A DNA stretch of 64,000 nucleotides from an uncultured Porphyromonadaceae bacterium (GCA_937989585.1 CALKRW010000021.1:1-64000); one strand, 5' to 3'. Positions 25,253 through 34,937 are shown, counted from the stretch's first letter. A program made the numbers and translations. Notes: generated by a model not told the origin, from the sequence alone.

Positions 25253-26926
25253 TTAGTAACCAGGGTTCTGTTTGTAACCCTGGAACGAGATTACCTTTGT
25301 GGGGATAGGATAGAGTTTCATGTGCTCGGGAGTGGCAGCACCGTTCTGGACGCCGCCCTTCCAGTTCCAAACGTATGCTCCGCCGGCGAATTTGCCGTGG
25401 CGGCAGAGGTCGGTGCGGCGGATGTTCTCGCCGTAGAGTTCGCGCGAGCGCTCCTCGAGGATGTTGTCGTTGGTCATCATGCTCATGGTCCAGGGCTCTG
25501 CCTGTGCGCGGCCACGGACGAGGTTGACATAACCGAGGGCGGTGGCAGCGTCACCTGCGTTACCGAGGATGTTCGACTCGGCAGCGTTCAGATAGATCTC
25601 GGCCAGGCGGATGATTGTCCAGTCGGCGTTCGAGAACGACTGTGAAGATGAGGGCTGATTGTCGGAGAGGTTTCCGTCGTCATCGAAGTTGAAGTTTGTG
25701 TACTTCAGGGGAGCGTAGCCCTTGCCGTAGCCGGCGTTGCCCATGATGGTGGAGTTGTCGATCTCGAAGCCGTCCTTCGAGGTCTTCCAGAGTTCGGCAC
25801 GCATGTCGGTGGGATAGCCGTCGGCATCGAAGCCCATGCGCTCGGAGAGCTGCTTGCGGGCGACCATACAGGTCCACTGCGCGTTGAAGTTGCAGTCGTC
25901 TACAGACGAGATGCCGTCATACGAACCGCAGACAGTGGCGGTGTAGAATGTCGAGCCGCCGTAACTCTGAAGCTGGGCGTTGTCCTGAGGTGTTGTCCAG
26001 ATGATCTCGTTGGTACGTGAGCCGCCGGCGGCGTACTCGTTGTTGTTGGCACCGAACAGAGCCTTGTAGGACTCGGCGAGGCCGGAATTCTCATAACCGC
26101 CGGTGTGGTGGGCGATGATCTTCTGGGAAATCTGCCAGCATTTGTCGAACGCGGGAGTTGCGCCGAAGTTCTGGGCGTTCAGGTAGAAGCGGGACAGGAG
26201 GGCGTCGGCGCATTCCTTGCCGACATAACCGTAGGCGGGAGTCTCGTAGTTGTTGCCGTATTCGGCGGAAACTTCCTCAAGGGTGCCTACGACCTTGTTG
26301 TATACGTCGGCGCTGGCCATCTGCGCGGGAGCGGTGCCGAGGGGCATTGTCTCGTCGACATAGCCGGTGTTGCCGAAGCAGGAGATAGCATAGAAGTAAG
26401 CGAGGGAGCGCACGATCTTGCACTGGCGGATGTACTCGTCGCATGCGGCGAGGTCTTCCTCGGAGGTGAAGAGGTGGCGGTTCTCCTCGATGGTGTTGAT
26501 GCACATGTTGCAGAGAGCGATCTCGGTGTAGATACGCGAGTAGGAGGTGTACATGACCTCGTTGTCGGCGGCGAAGTTCTGGGTCACGAGTTCATAGAGG
26601 CCGGCGTCGGCGAACTGCAGCCATGAGAATTCGTCGGTAGTGATTTCCTCGAGGAAGAACACTGTACGGGGGAATGCGGTGGCGCCTGCGTCACCGGCAA
26701 GACCCAGGATAGTGCTGCCCGGGCCCCAGGGCGATGCTGTGGCCAGACCCTGGTAGACCTCGGCGACGATTGCGTCGAGAGTGCCGCGGGGATCCTTCTT
26801 CATGAGCACTTCGATGGTCTCCTTGTTGGGGTCTTTCTCAGGCACGTTCAGGTCGTCGGTGCAGGACGAGAGTCCGAGTGTTGCCACGAGCGAAAGACCG
26901 ATGAAATATTTTGAGAATGATTTCAT
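25253..26926 (-). CDS. SusD/RagB family surface glycan-binding lipoprotein
   Basis: The 557-residue protein has a lipoprotein signal ending LGLSSC. It has the SusD layout: TPR-like helices in the N-terminal half (with RSLAYFYAISCFGNTGYVDE, the usual R-x-[LW]-[AY]-Y-F segment) and a C-terminal NAAESNILG/ERSRELYGENIRRTDLCR region typical of RagB/SusD. It forms the lid of the SusC transporter. It lies 165 bases downstream of the susC-like gene. Confidence 0.95.
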   Translation of the reverse strand: MKSFSKYFIGLSLVATLGLSSCTDDLNVPEKDPNKETIEVLMKKDPRGTLDAIVAEVYQGLATASPWGPGSTILGLAGDAGATAFPRTVFFLEEITTDEFSWLQFADAGLYELVTQNFAADNEVMYTSYSRIYTEIALCNMCINTIEENRHLFTSEEDLAACDEYIRQCKIVRSLAYFYAISCFGNTGYVDETMPLGTAPAQMASADVYNKVVGTLEEVSAEYGNNYETPAYGYVGKECADALLSRFYLNAQNFGATPAFDKCWQISQKIIAHHTGGYENSGLAESYKALFGANNNEYAAGGSRTNEIIWTTPQDNAQLQSYGGSTFYTATVCGSYDGISSVDDCNFNAQWTCMVARKQLSERMGFDADGYPTDMRAELWKTSKDGFEIDNSTIMGNAGYGKGYAPLKYTNFNFDDDGNLSDNQPSSSQSFSNADWTIIRLAEIYLNAAESNILGNAGDAATALGYVNLVRGRAQAEPWTMSMMTNDNILEERSRELYGENIRRTDLCRHGKFAGGAYVWNWKGGVQNGAATPEHMKLYPIPTKVISFQGYKQNPGY

Positions 26927-27091
26927 ATTATTTTTCTTTGAAAATAAATTTTATTGTTCAGGGCGTTTTTCCTTGAGTCCTTTCTGTCCCGGTCCTGCTG
27001 AACCGGAGTGTCAGGCTGTTTCCGTGGCCTGAGTCAGGAAGGTCGCTGAGGACGGCCCTTGGGAAAAATTTAAGTTTTGTCGCGTGGCTGA

Positions 27092-30000
27092 TCAGAAGTT
27101 GGCGACGACGCCGAATGTGGCGGTGATTGGACGGGGATATGCGTTGTTGTCGACACCCGAGAAGACTTCGGGATCGAGGCCCGAGTATTTCGAGATTACG
27201 AACACGTTCTGGACGGCACCGAAGAGACGCAGATTGAGTTTGTTGTCAAGCAGGTTCTTGAAGGTGTAGCCGAGGGTGATGTTGTCGCAGCGCAGGAATC
27301 CGGCGTTCTCGAGGAAGTAGTCGGAGCGGACAAGGTTGGTGACGGCTGTACCGTCGTTGAAGTAGAAGTCGCTCTTGAGCATGTTGTTGAGTTGCGAGCC
27401 CTGTCCCTCGAGGTTGTAGAGGTTGATGCGGCCGGGACGCATGGCGTTGAATACGTAGTTGCCGATCGAGGCGCGCAGCGTGAAGCCGAGGTCCCAGTTC
27501 TTGTACGAGAAGTTGTTGCTCCAGTTGAGGGTGACCTTGGGGTCCTTGCTGTGCTTGATGACGAGGTCGTCGGCGTTGATCTGACCGTCGCCGTTCTGGT
27601 CGACATAGCAGTCGGGGATGGGGTTGCCGTCCTTGTCGTAGACCTGCTCGAGCACGCGGAACGAGAAGGCGGGGTGTCCTACCTTGTGTACCTCGATGGC
27701 GCCTGCGTTCTCGGATGCGGGGTTGCCTGCGGCGTCGAGCACGAACGACTTGTCCTCGTCAGCCGAGCCGGTGAGCTCGGTGATCTTGTTGGAGTTCCAT
27801 GCGGCGTTGATGCCGGTTGTCCAGGTGAAGTCCTTGGTGACTACGGGACGTGCGGTGATGTTTGCCTCGACACCGATGTTGCGGAGCGAGCCGATGTTGC
27901 GGTTCATGGCGTTGGTGGATGTCATGCCTGCGGGAACGGGAACGTATGCGAGGAGATCCTTGGTGTCACGCAGGTACCAGTCTACGCTGGCGGTGATGCG
28001 GTTGTTGAGGAATGCCATGTCGACACCGGCGTTCCAGGTCGTTGTGGTCTCCCACTTGAGGTCGCCGTTGAACGAGTTGGGATAGAGGGGGCTGATCCAG
28101 GGACCGCCAAGTGGCGAGGGATAGTAGACGGAGGGCTCGGAAATCTGGTATGTCATGGTGTACATGTTCATGCCGCCGACAGCCTGCTGACCGGTCTGGC
28201 CCCATTCGAGACGGAGCTTGAGTTCGTTGCACTTGTCTGCGAGACCCTCGAAGAAGGGCATGTTGTTGATTTTCCATCCGAGAGCGACAGCGGGGAAGAG
28301 TGCCCAGCGGTTGTTCTTGGAGAAGCGCGAGGTACCGTCGTCACGCATCGTGAAAGTCAGCAGGTAGGTATCCTTGAAGGCATAGTTCAGACGGCCGTAG
28401 AAAGAGATGAGGTTGAGCTGGCCGGCGCCGTAGTTGACGCGGTTGCGCTGTTCCTCGGTATCGCCCCATGCGTAGCCGATGTTTGCGGCCGATGCGGGAT
28501 CCTCGTCGATTGTCCAGCTGTTGTCGATGGGATTGTAGATGCTGGAGTAGCCGATGGAGTTGATGCGGGTCTTGTTGTGGTTCTGGTAGTCCATGCGCTG
28601 CCAGTCGTAACCGGCTGTGACGTCGAGATCGGACTGGATGGCCTCGAAGTTCTTCTTATAGTTGGCGTAGAAGGTCAGCATGGTGTTGCGGGACAGCTGG
28701 TAGTTGTAGTAGTGCTGGCCTGCGCCGTTGTTGTAGTTGGACTTCCATGCCTGGGGGCTGTTGGGAACGTTGTAGTTGTCGGTCTCGCCCTTCATCACGT
28801 CGTAACCGAGGTTAAGGGTGAAGCGGAGTTCGGGGAGGAAGTGGAGGGCGTAGTCGATCATGAGGTTGCCGGTTGATGTCCATACCTTCTCGCCGTTCTT
28901 CACTCCGTAGAGCAGGGCGACGGGGTTAAGGGTACCGTTGGTCTCGAGGAGACCGTTCTGGTTGAGCAGCGAGGTGTAGCCGTTGAGGTAGGTCAGGGAC
29001 TTGCCGCCGCGGAGAGTTACCGAGTAGGGATTGTTGATGGTCTTGTACTGGGTGTAGACGGGGAGAGTGGGGTTGAAGCTGAGGGCTGCGCCTACGGCGC
29101 CGGTGTCAGCGTTGTCGGAGGTGATGTAGCTGCCCTTGACGTTGGCCTGGATCTGGAGGAGTCCGTTAAAGAACTTCGGGGTGAGGTTGAAGCCAACGGT
29201 GGTACGCTGCATGCCCGAGGTCTTGATGATACCTTTGTTGTTGGTGTATGAAAGGTTGACTCGATAAGGGAGCCAGCGGAGCGAGCCGCCTACGGACAGG
29301 TTGTAGTCCTGCGAGAAGGATGTGCGGAGGACTTCCTTCTGCCAGTCGGTGTTGGCGGTGCCGAGCAGACGCTGGGCATTTTCCGAACCGTACTGGCCGA
29401 CGATGGCGCGGTATTCGTTGCCGTCGAGGACGTCGTAGGTCTTGCGGGCGGTGTTCATGTGGAAGTTGGCGGCGAAGTTCACCTGGGGCTTGCCGCTCTG
29501 GCCCTTCTTGGTGGTGATGATGATGACGCCGTTAGAAGCACGCGAGCCATAGATGGCGGTTGCGGAGGCCGACTTGAGGATGGTGAGGCTCTCGATGTTG
29601 TCGGGGGCGATCATCGTCATTGCAGAAGCGGGACCGTAACTGCCGTTCATGGGCACACCGTCGATAACGACGAAGGGGTCGTTGGAGGCGTTCAGCGATG
29701 CGCCGCCGCGGATACGGATGTTAGCGCCGCCGTTGGGGTTACCGCCGTCGGTTGTAACGACTACACCGGGGCTTGCGCCTACGAGGAGGTCGTTGGCCGA
29801 GGTCGCGAGGCCGGCCTCGATTTCGTCAGGCTTGATGACGGCCACGGAACCGGTGGCGTCCTCTTTCTTGACTGTACCGTAGCCGATGACCACGAGTTCG
29901 TCGAGGACCTGGGTGTCAGACTGCATGTGTACGTCGATGTGGGTGCGTCCGTTCAGGGCGATGGTCTGTGTCTTGCATCCGACGTATGTGATTACGAGCG

Positions 30001-30226
30001 AGGCGTTGGGGCTGGCCGAGATACGGAAATTACCGTCGATGTCGGTCGAAACACCTTTCTGCTGCCCTTGCACTGTAACTGAGGCACCGATGGCAGGCTC
30101 ATTGTCCTGGTCGTAGACTGTACCGGTGACAGCCACGTTCTGTGCCAAAGCGGGGAAAGCCATGAACAGTGCCATTGCTATGGCAAGCCATGCCTTTCGG
30201 GTCATTTGAAAGCAAATGTTCTTCAT
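27092..30226 (-). CDS. SusC/RagA family TonB-linked outer-membrane transporter
   Basis: The 1044-residue protein has a signal peptide (to LAQ near residue 29), a carboxypeptidase-D-like regulatory domain (TGTVYDQDNEPAIGASV), a TonB-box-like region (ELVVIGYGTVKK), a plug domain with the family segment SASATAIYGSRASNG, and a 22-strand barrel ending in ATFGVVANF with a terminal Phe. It imports large glycan fragments with the SusD partner. It is the first gene of the susC-D-E-F set. The promoter is not obvious. Confidence 0.96.
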   Translation of the reverse strand: MKNICFQMTRKAWLAIAMALFMAFPALAQNVAVTGTVYDQDNEPAIGASVTVQGQQKGVSTDIDGNFRISASPNASLVITYVGCKTQTIALNGRTHIDVHMQSDTQVLDELVVIGYGTVKKEDATGSVAVIKPDEIEAGLATSANDLLVGASPGVVVTTDGGNPNGGANIRIRGGASLNASNDPFVVIDGVPMNGSYGPASAMTMIAPDNIESLTILKSASATAIYGSRASNGVIIITTKKGQSGKPQVNFAANFHMNTARKTYDVLDGNEYRAIVGQYGSENAQRLLGTANTDWQKEVLRTSFSQDYNLSVGGSLRWLPYRVNLSYTNNKGIIKTSGMQRTTVGFNLTPKFFNGLLQIQANVKGSYITSDNADTGAVGAALSFNPTLPVYTQYKTINNPYSVTLRGGKSLTYLNGYTSLLNQNGLLETNGTLNPVALLYGVKNGEKVWTSTGNLMIDYALHFLPELRFTLNLGYDVMKGETDNYNVPNSPQAWKSNYNNGAGQHYYNYQLSRNTMLTFYANYKKNFEAIQSDLDVTAGYDWQRMDYQNHNKTRINSIGYSSIYNPIDNSWTIDEDPASAANIGYAWGDTEEQRNRVNYGAGQLNLISFYGRLNYAFKDTYLLTFTMRDDGTSRFSKNNRWALFPAVALGWKINNMPFFEGLADKCNELKLRLEWGQTGQQAVGGMNMYTMTYQISEPSVYYPSPLGGPWISPLYPNSFNGDLKWETTTTWNAGVDMAFLNNRITASVDWYLRDTKDLLAYVPVPAGMTSTNAMNRNIGSLRNIGVEANITARPVVTKDFTWTTGINAAWNSNKITELTGSADEDKSFVLDAAGNPASENAGAIEVHKVGHPAFSFRVLEQVYDKDGNPIPDCYVDQNGDGQINADDLVIKHSKDPKVTLNWSNNFSYKNWDLGFTLRASIGNYVFNAMRPGRINLYNLEGQGSQLNNMLKSDFYFNDGTAVTNLVRSDYFLENAGFLRCDNITLGYTFKNLLDNKLNLRLFGAVQNVFVISKYSGLDPEVFSGVDNNAYPRPITATFGVVANF

Positions 30227-30841
30227 GCAACAAATTTGTTAAGTTTGACTTTTGATTTTGATTATTATATTAATTATTGTATCGATTGGGGGTCAGTACA
30301 GACATCAGGGGGATAGGAATCAGGCATGCTGCTTAATCCGTGGTGGCTGAGGGAGAAATGTTGTTGGTATTTTTATTTACGGTATAATGTCGGGTTAATC
30401 GGTATAGATGGTAGGAGATGTAAAAGAGCGTGGCTGAGATGGCATGATTTAAGGGCGTCAAAGACATAACAACACAAAAAGAATCTGTGCGACCCTGCAC
30501 AGAGGGTATTCATGGCGGCGAGACGCTCCGGCCTTGGTAACGGTCGGGCAGCGGCTAATGCGTTTCACGTCTAAACGACTGTCTGTCAATTGTACAAGCA
30601 AGTTTCTTTATAATCTCTGTCCTCCGTTGGTCTTGCCGGACATTTCATCCGTGACATTTCCGCGAGAGAACTAAGTGCAAAGAAAACATAAAAATTTTAA
30701 ATACGGGTACTTTTTCCTCCGATAAATTCCCCAAAGCCTCAGAATTTAACATTTCGAGACTCTTCGCTAATATTTTTTAATATTTTTTAGGTTAAAGTTA
30801 AAAAACGCCGCTTCTGACGAAAAGGGTAACAGAAAGATGTG
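30227..30841 (-). other. 615-base non-coding gap with an intrinsic terminator on the minus strand
   Basis: No plausible protein gene was found. On the minus strand the order is: a T-rich end of the sulfatase gene; a -7-like TTTCTTTGC near 30678-30686 (minus strand) with no matching -33 box; about 180 bases of mixed-GC sequence; and a hairpin with T run at 30476-30502. After it comes a long leader toward the susC-like start at 30226. A small RNA or an attenuated leader are both possible. Confidence 0.4.
30476..30502 (-). terminator. Intrinsic terminator in the gap before the susC-like gene
   Basis: Read on the minus strand: CTGTGC, loop AGGGTC, GCACAG, then ATTCTTTTT. The 6-bp stem followed by T residues fits an intrinsic terminator. 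It lies about 340 bases after the sulfatase stop codon and 250 bases before the susC-like start, so it must end some other transcript, or serve as an attenuator. Confidence 0.6.
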
Positions 30842-32692
30842 CTACTGTCCGAAATAATTGCCCGCAAGAATAAGGCGTGACACCTCCCATGCCTCGCGCT
30901 GACGCCGGAGTTCACCGGCCGACAGGTCCCCGGCATCCACACCGACACCCTCGAAGCCGCCGAGACGGTTGACTGCTCCACGCGGGGGATAGCGCAGCAG
31001 GCTAAGTCCGACGCCGCGCCAATGATAGTCCTTAAGGCCGCATATGTCGAGCAGCGTGGGATAGATGTCAATCTGTCCGGCAGTGCCGCGGCGGATTGCC
31101 GATTCAAGGGGCGCGTTCAGCACTAACAGGGGTATACGCTTTGGCCTTCCGGCCATGTCGGCGGGGCGGTGGCTGTCAAAAAGGCCCTGGGCCATGTGGT
31201 CGCCGGTGATGGCTACTATGGTGTTGTCGTAGATTCCGACAGAGCGGAGCGAATCAAGGACCGTGGCTATGCAGGTGTCGTCGAGGCGGCACATCTTCAG
31301 ATAGTGGACCGACTGGGGATCAAGACCGTGGCCGTCGAGTTCGGGATAGGACTTCAGTTCCGAACGGTAGGGCGAATGCAGCGAGAGTGTCACCGCCATG
31401 CCGGCCCAGGGACGCTGCGCGGCAGCGACGTATTTTCCAACGTAATCAGCCCAGTAGGTGTCACGCTGTGACCACGATGACTCGCGTTTCGGGTCAACGT
31501 CCGTATCGTGCCTGTAGTCGGCAAATCCCCATACATGGCGTGTGTTGCCCTGATTCCACATGGCGGGGTCGTCGCAGGTTATCTCGAATGTGTGGTAGCC
31601 GAGGTCGCCGAAAGCGTGGAAGATCGACGGATAGGTGTCCCCGGCAAAATCCTGGGCAGCCGAGTAGTCGCGCAGTGGAAGTATGCCGGTGATGTCCATC
31701 ATGTGGCCGTCCGAAGAGGTTCCGACCGAGATCTGCGAGGCGATGTCGGGCCAGTAAAGAGTCCCGGGAGCGTTGTTTATAAGCGAGTCGAGCACAGGCA
31801 TCACGGGCTGACCGCCGACCTTGTAGGTCAGGGGCCATGACTCGAGTGACTCGACCATTATCAGCAGGAAGTTCGGACGGCGTTCCGAGGCCGAGGGAAT
31901 ATCCTCCGGAGCGGGAGATGAGGCGTTGAGGCGATTCTGAGTCTGAATGAAGCGGTCGATGCGGGCGCGGTCGGCCTTTGAGAGGTGTAAAGCGGGCGAG
32001 AAGTCGCGAAGGTTCCAGAATGCATAGACAAGCAGGCCGTTATACCCGAGATAGGTGGTGCGGTTCAGCCTCTCGCCATAGAACTTGTTACCGACAGCGT
32101 CGGACAAGGTGACATCCGCGGAATCGGCTGCAATATGGTCGACGTAGTATTTCCCGGTACTCAGGGCCTCCCCAGCAGCCCAGGCCACGAAAGCGCCGAC
32201 CGTCAGCCAAAGCCTTGTCCGGCAACGGAAAGCCGCATAATCCACACGCTTGCGGAAATACAGAAGCCATGCAGTCAGTACAGCAAGCACAGGCCCCGCG
32301 AACCATAGGTCGCCAAGGGCAAGCGAATCGACCGAAGCATCGACAACCATTGAATCGATATTGCCCCACCAGAACATCGTGGTGTAAGGCATCAGGGCGC
32401 CGAAACGCCGCCAGTAGACCACATTGACGAGGTCGAAAAGCGACAGCACGACAAGCGCCATCCATAGGGTCCAGCGCCAGCGTCGCGGCAGCCACAGCAG
32501 CGGAAGCGTCAGCAACACCGCCTCGGCAAGCGTCATCAGGCCGAACCAGCCGAGTTCAGCCCCCACGGCCGCGCCACAACAATGCCGCAGCATCCACAGC
32601 AGGCTCAGAAAAGCCACAAAAACCATCCCCGCCCACAACCATGTATTTTTTACGCTTACTACCGATTTATATCGCGTCATAGAATTTATCAC
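30842..32692 (-). CDS. LtaS-type sulfatase-domain membrane protein (phosphoglycerol/phosphoethanolamine transferase-like)
   Basis: The 616-residue protein has about five N-terminal membrane segments (to about residue 185), then an extracytoplasmic alkaline-phosphatase/sulfatase domain. Motifs seen are LIMVESLESW (metal-binding Glu), VGTSSDGHMMD (nucleophile Thr/Ser region) and AITGDHM (metal-binding Asp-His). Proteins like this transfer phosphate-linked head groups to lipids or glycans, or hydrolyse them. In a Gram-negative Bacteroidales no teichoic acid is expected, so the acceptor is unknown. It starts three bases after the kinase stop, so the two are probably co-expressed. Confidence 0.85.
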   Translation of the reverse strand: MINSMTRYKSVVSVKNTWLWAGMVFVAFLSLLWMLRHCCGAAVGAELGWFGLMTLAEAVLLTLPLLWLPRRWRWTLWMALVVLSLFDLVNVVYWRRFGALMPYTTMFWWGNIDSMVVDASVDSLALGDLWFAGPVLAVLTAWLLYFRKRVDYAAFRCRTRLWLTVGAFVAWAAGEALSTGKYYVDHIAADSADVTLSDAVGNKFYGERLNRTTYLGYNGLLVYAFWNLRDFSPALHLSKADRARIDRFIQTQNRLNASSPAPEDIPSASERRPNFLLIMVESLESWPLTYKVGGQPVMPVLDSLINNAPGTLYWPDIASQISVGTSSDGHMMDITGILPLRDYSAAQDFAGDTYPSIFHAFGDLGYHTFEITCDDPAMWNQGNTRHVWGFADYRHDTDVDPKRESSWSQRDTYWADYVGKYVAAAQRPWAGMAVTLSLHSPYRSELKSYPELDGHGLDPQSVHYLKMCRLDDTCIATVLDSLRSVGIYDNTIVAITGDHMAQGLFDSHRPADMAGRPKRIPLLVLNAPLESAIRRGTAGQIDIYPTLLDICGLKDYHWRGVGLSLLRYPPRGAVNRLGGFEGVGVDAGDLSAGELRRQREAWEVSRLILAGNYFGQ

Positions 32693-32695
32693 ATT

Positions 32696-34411
32696 TTAAA
32701 TTAACCCTATTATAATCAAAAATGGATATGCCAAACCAAAAACAATCAACATCACTTTCAAAATATTTTTCATATTACATGAAGCGCAATACTCAATCCC
32801 GCAGATACCAGCAGTCACAATCACAAATGCGCCAACAATAGTTTGAAGATTAATGCCATTATATCCACCCATAAAAATAATACCAAGTATAAGAACCAGC
32901 AGGAACAATACCATAATCAAGATGAATAGCAAATTCACATTCTTATGCAAAAAAGCATTAGAGACGGCATTAATAGCAAGAGCAAAAACAGGTAATGCAA
33001 GCAAAAATGACAAATAGGAACTAGCGAAATGATTAACAAATTCCCAACATACACTATAAAACTGATCTGAAAAATACTCAGATCCGAAGGAAAAATCGAA
33101 ATATTTAATTCGAACAAATGTATATATACATATTAATAACATGGAAATACTCATTGACAACGATGACCGGCTGTAATATCGTGTAATAGCAGCAGAAGCA
33201 ATCGTCAAAATTGCCATATCAATGAAGAAAGGCATGGGACTGAAGAAATAGTGATATTCGCTATAGCAATACCAACTCTGAAACAAGGCCACAAGACCAA
33301 CAACTATCCATGCTATAAGCCATCCGCGGGACAGCGGGCATTTAGCCGTAGAATCCACTGTTACCGTTGGTTTTGATTTTGATGATGCCGAAGGCTTTCC
33401 TTTTGAAATCGGGGAGGTGTTACCTGTCGTATTATTAAAGGCTCCATAATTACTGACTGTGTCATCCATTGAGACTGTACTTTCAGAGTACTGTGCACCA
33501 AGTTCGGACGCAAATGACTCGGCTGAGGCAGTGCGTTCATTACGCGCGTAGCGCATGGCATGCTGCACGGCGGCTATTGTTCTCCCCGAAGCAAGACCAC
33601 GGAGCGAATTTGCAATATCTTCCGGGGTTATCACATCGGCAGCCGGCGGCGTCTTACCGGTAATCAAATACATAAAAGTAGCCGCCAAAGCGTATATGTC
33701 GCTCTGTGGCGAGAATTTCCTCAATCCGCTGTATTGTTCGATAGGCGCATATCCGGGTGTACATCCCACCGTATTGAGAGTGGATGTAGCGTTGCCCTCT
33801 ACATCGTAATGCTTCGACAGACCGAAGTCAATGAGCACGGGGCGCATAGAGCCGTCATCTGCGGTCGTCAGGATGATGTTAGCCGGTTTGATGTCCAGAT
33901 GGGTCAGACGGTTTGCGTGAAGGGTCGATACCGTATCTATGACTTTACTTATAATGTCAAGTGCCTGTGATTCCGAAAGTGTACCATGTTCCCTCAAATA
34001 CTGGGCGAGGGTTGGCCCTTCAAGATACTCCATGACATAATACGCTGTGCCGTTTGCCTCGAAAACCTCTCGGACACGCACTACATTTGCATCACCGGCC
34101 ATAGAGGCAACTTGCTGAAGTCGTCTGGCCTCACTGACAAAATCCTTGCGGGAATTAGTGATTCGCTCCCGGTTAGAGGCCATACATGAAAGCGAGCCGT
34201 CCTGAGTGCGTTCGCAGAACTCTTTCGGGAAATATTCCTTCAGCGCAAAATGCGCCTTCACGCTCATGCCGTCCAGAAGCATTTTCGACGACACAAGATA
34301 GGTGATGCCGAAACCGCCCGAACCAAGTACGCGCTCGACGGTATAGATGCCGTTGGCACCTTTCAGCCTTGTACCGGCGGGAAGAGCGTCTTTAGTTATA
34401 TCCTGGGACAT
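32696..34411 (-). CDS. Membrane-anchored serine/threonine protein kinase
   Basis: The 571-residue Hanks-type kinase has a glycine-rich loop GSGGFG (30-35), Lys58 in FALKEYFP, Glu94, HLDIKPAN with catalytic Asp173, DFG Asp195, and an APIEQY in place of the usual APE (Glu225). The HRD Arg is Leu, so it is a non-RD kinase. A linker of about 75 residues rich in Ser, Thr and Lys follows, then about five to six membrane segments from about residue 350 to the end. The DNA for this membrane part is clearly AT-rich compared with the kinase part. Confidence 0.9.
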   Translation of the reverse strand: MSQDITKDALPAGTRLKGANGIYTVERVLGSGGFGITYLVSSKMLLDGMSVKAHFALKEYFPKEFCERTQDGSLSCMASNRERITNSRKDFVSEARRLQQVASMAGDANVVRVREVFEANGTAYYVMEYLEGPTLAQYLREHGTLSESQALDIISKVIDTVSTLHANRLTHLDIKPANIILTTADDGSMRPVLIDFGLSKHYDVEGNATSTLNTVGCTPGYAPIEQYSGLRKFSPQSDIYALAATFMYLITGKTPPAADVITPEDIANSLRGLASGRTIAAVQHAMRYARNERTASAESFASELGAQYSESTVSMDDTVSNYGAFNNTTGNTSPISKGKPSASSKSKPTVTVDSTAKCPLSRGWLIAWIVVGLVALFQSWYCYSEYHYFFSPMPFFIDMAILTIASAAITRYYSRSSLSMSISMLLICIYTFVRIKYFDFSFGSEYFSDQFYSVCWEFVNHFASSYLSFLLALPVFALAINAVSNAFLHKNVNLLFILIMVLFLLVLILGIIFMGGYNGINLQTIVGAFVIVTAGICGIEYCASCNMKNILKVMLIVFGLAYPFLIIIGLI

Positions 34412-34462
34412 ATAAACAGCAGTTAAAAGTCAGTTCCATCTGTTTTTTTTGAGATTCAGGCA

Positions 34463-34501
34463 CAAAATTAAGCAAATTACATGGATTTTGTTTAATTTTG
34501 C
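34463..34501. promoter_or_regulatory. Divergent -7 boxes between the kinase and the small protein gene
   Basis: TAATTTTG is present on the minus strand (34470-34463) for the kinase and TAATTTTGC on the plus strand (34493-34501) for the unknown gene. Neither has a clear TTTG at the right distance upstream. They are facing outward, 22 bases apart, in an AT-rich gap, so both are plausible promoters that could compete. Confidence 0.45.
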
Positions 34502-34552
34502 ACTCAAAGAAATGGGGTGCTTCCCCGATTCTATCACAAGGAACTTTGGATT

Positions 34553-34930
34553 ATGACCGAAAACGATAAGAAACATCTTGAGGCCGATAACGAGGGCCTC
34601 GCGAATTACGAATATCTCGCCAACCACACGGCAGACATCGGTGACGACATAAACCTGATAATATCCAATCTGCAGCGGGTGGACCTCGGCGGCCAGTATC
34701 TGGCAAGCGCCGCGCGATACCTCAACGCTATCGACGCCAAGGGTTTCGCCGAGCCCGTGCGCCGCATGGTGGCACTCGCCATCGACCGCGACCGTGAGCA
34801 CCGCTATATACCCGACCTGATTCAGAGCCTTTACGGCGAGGACTACCGCGACCGTGCCGAACAACTCTCCGCCGAGGACAACAACTTCCGGCGCATGTAC
34901 AAGAGGCTTTATCCCGAATCCGTAATCTGA
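34553..34930 (+). CDS. Hypothetical small acidic protein
   Basis: The start at 34553 gives 125 residues (MTENDKKHLEADNEGL); an in-frame start at 34517 would sit on the promoter region. The protein is helical in pattern and soluble, with no signal peptide or membrane segment. It is rich in Asp, Arg and Tyr, with repeated short helices (YLASAARYLNAIDAKGF, VRRMVALAIDRDREHRY). No family is recognised. It is divergent from the kinase gene. A hairpin at 34938-34978 follows the stop. Confidence 0.7.
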   Translation: MTENDKKHLEADNEGLANYEYLANHTADIGDDINLIISNLQRVDLGGQYLASAARYLNAIDAKGFAEPVRRMVALAIDRDREHRYIPDLIQSLYGEDYRDRAEQLSAEDNNFRRMYKRLYPESVI

Positions 34931-34937
34931 AAATCAT

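Noticed and set aside
27392..28876. 494-codon open frame on + strand opposite the susC-like gene
   Set aside because: Val/Asp/Gly/Glu-rich shadow of the transporter; no family pattern.
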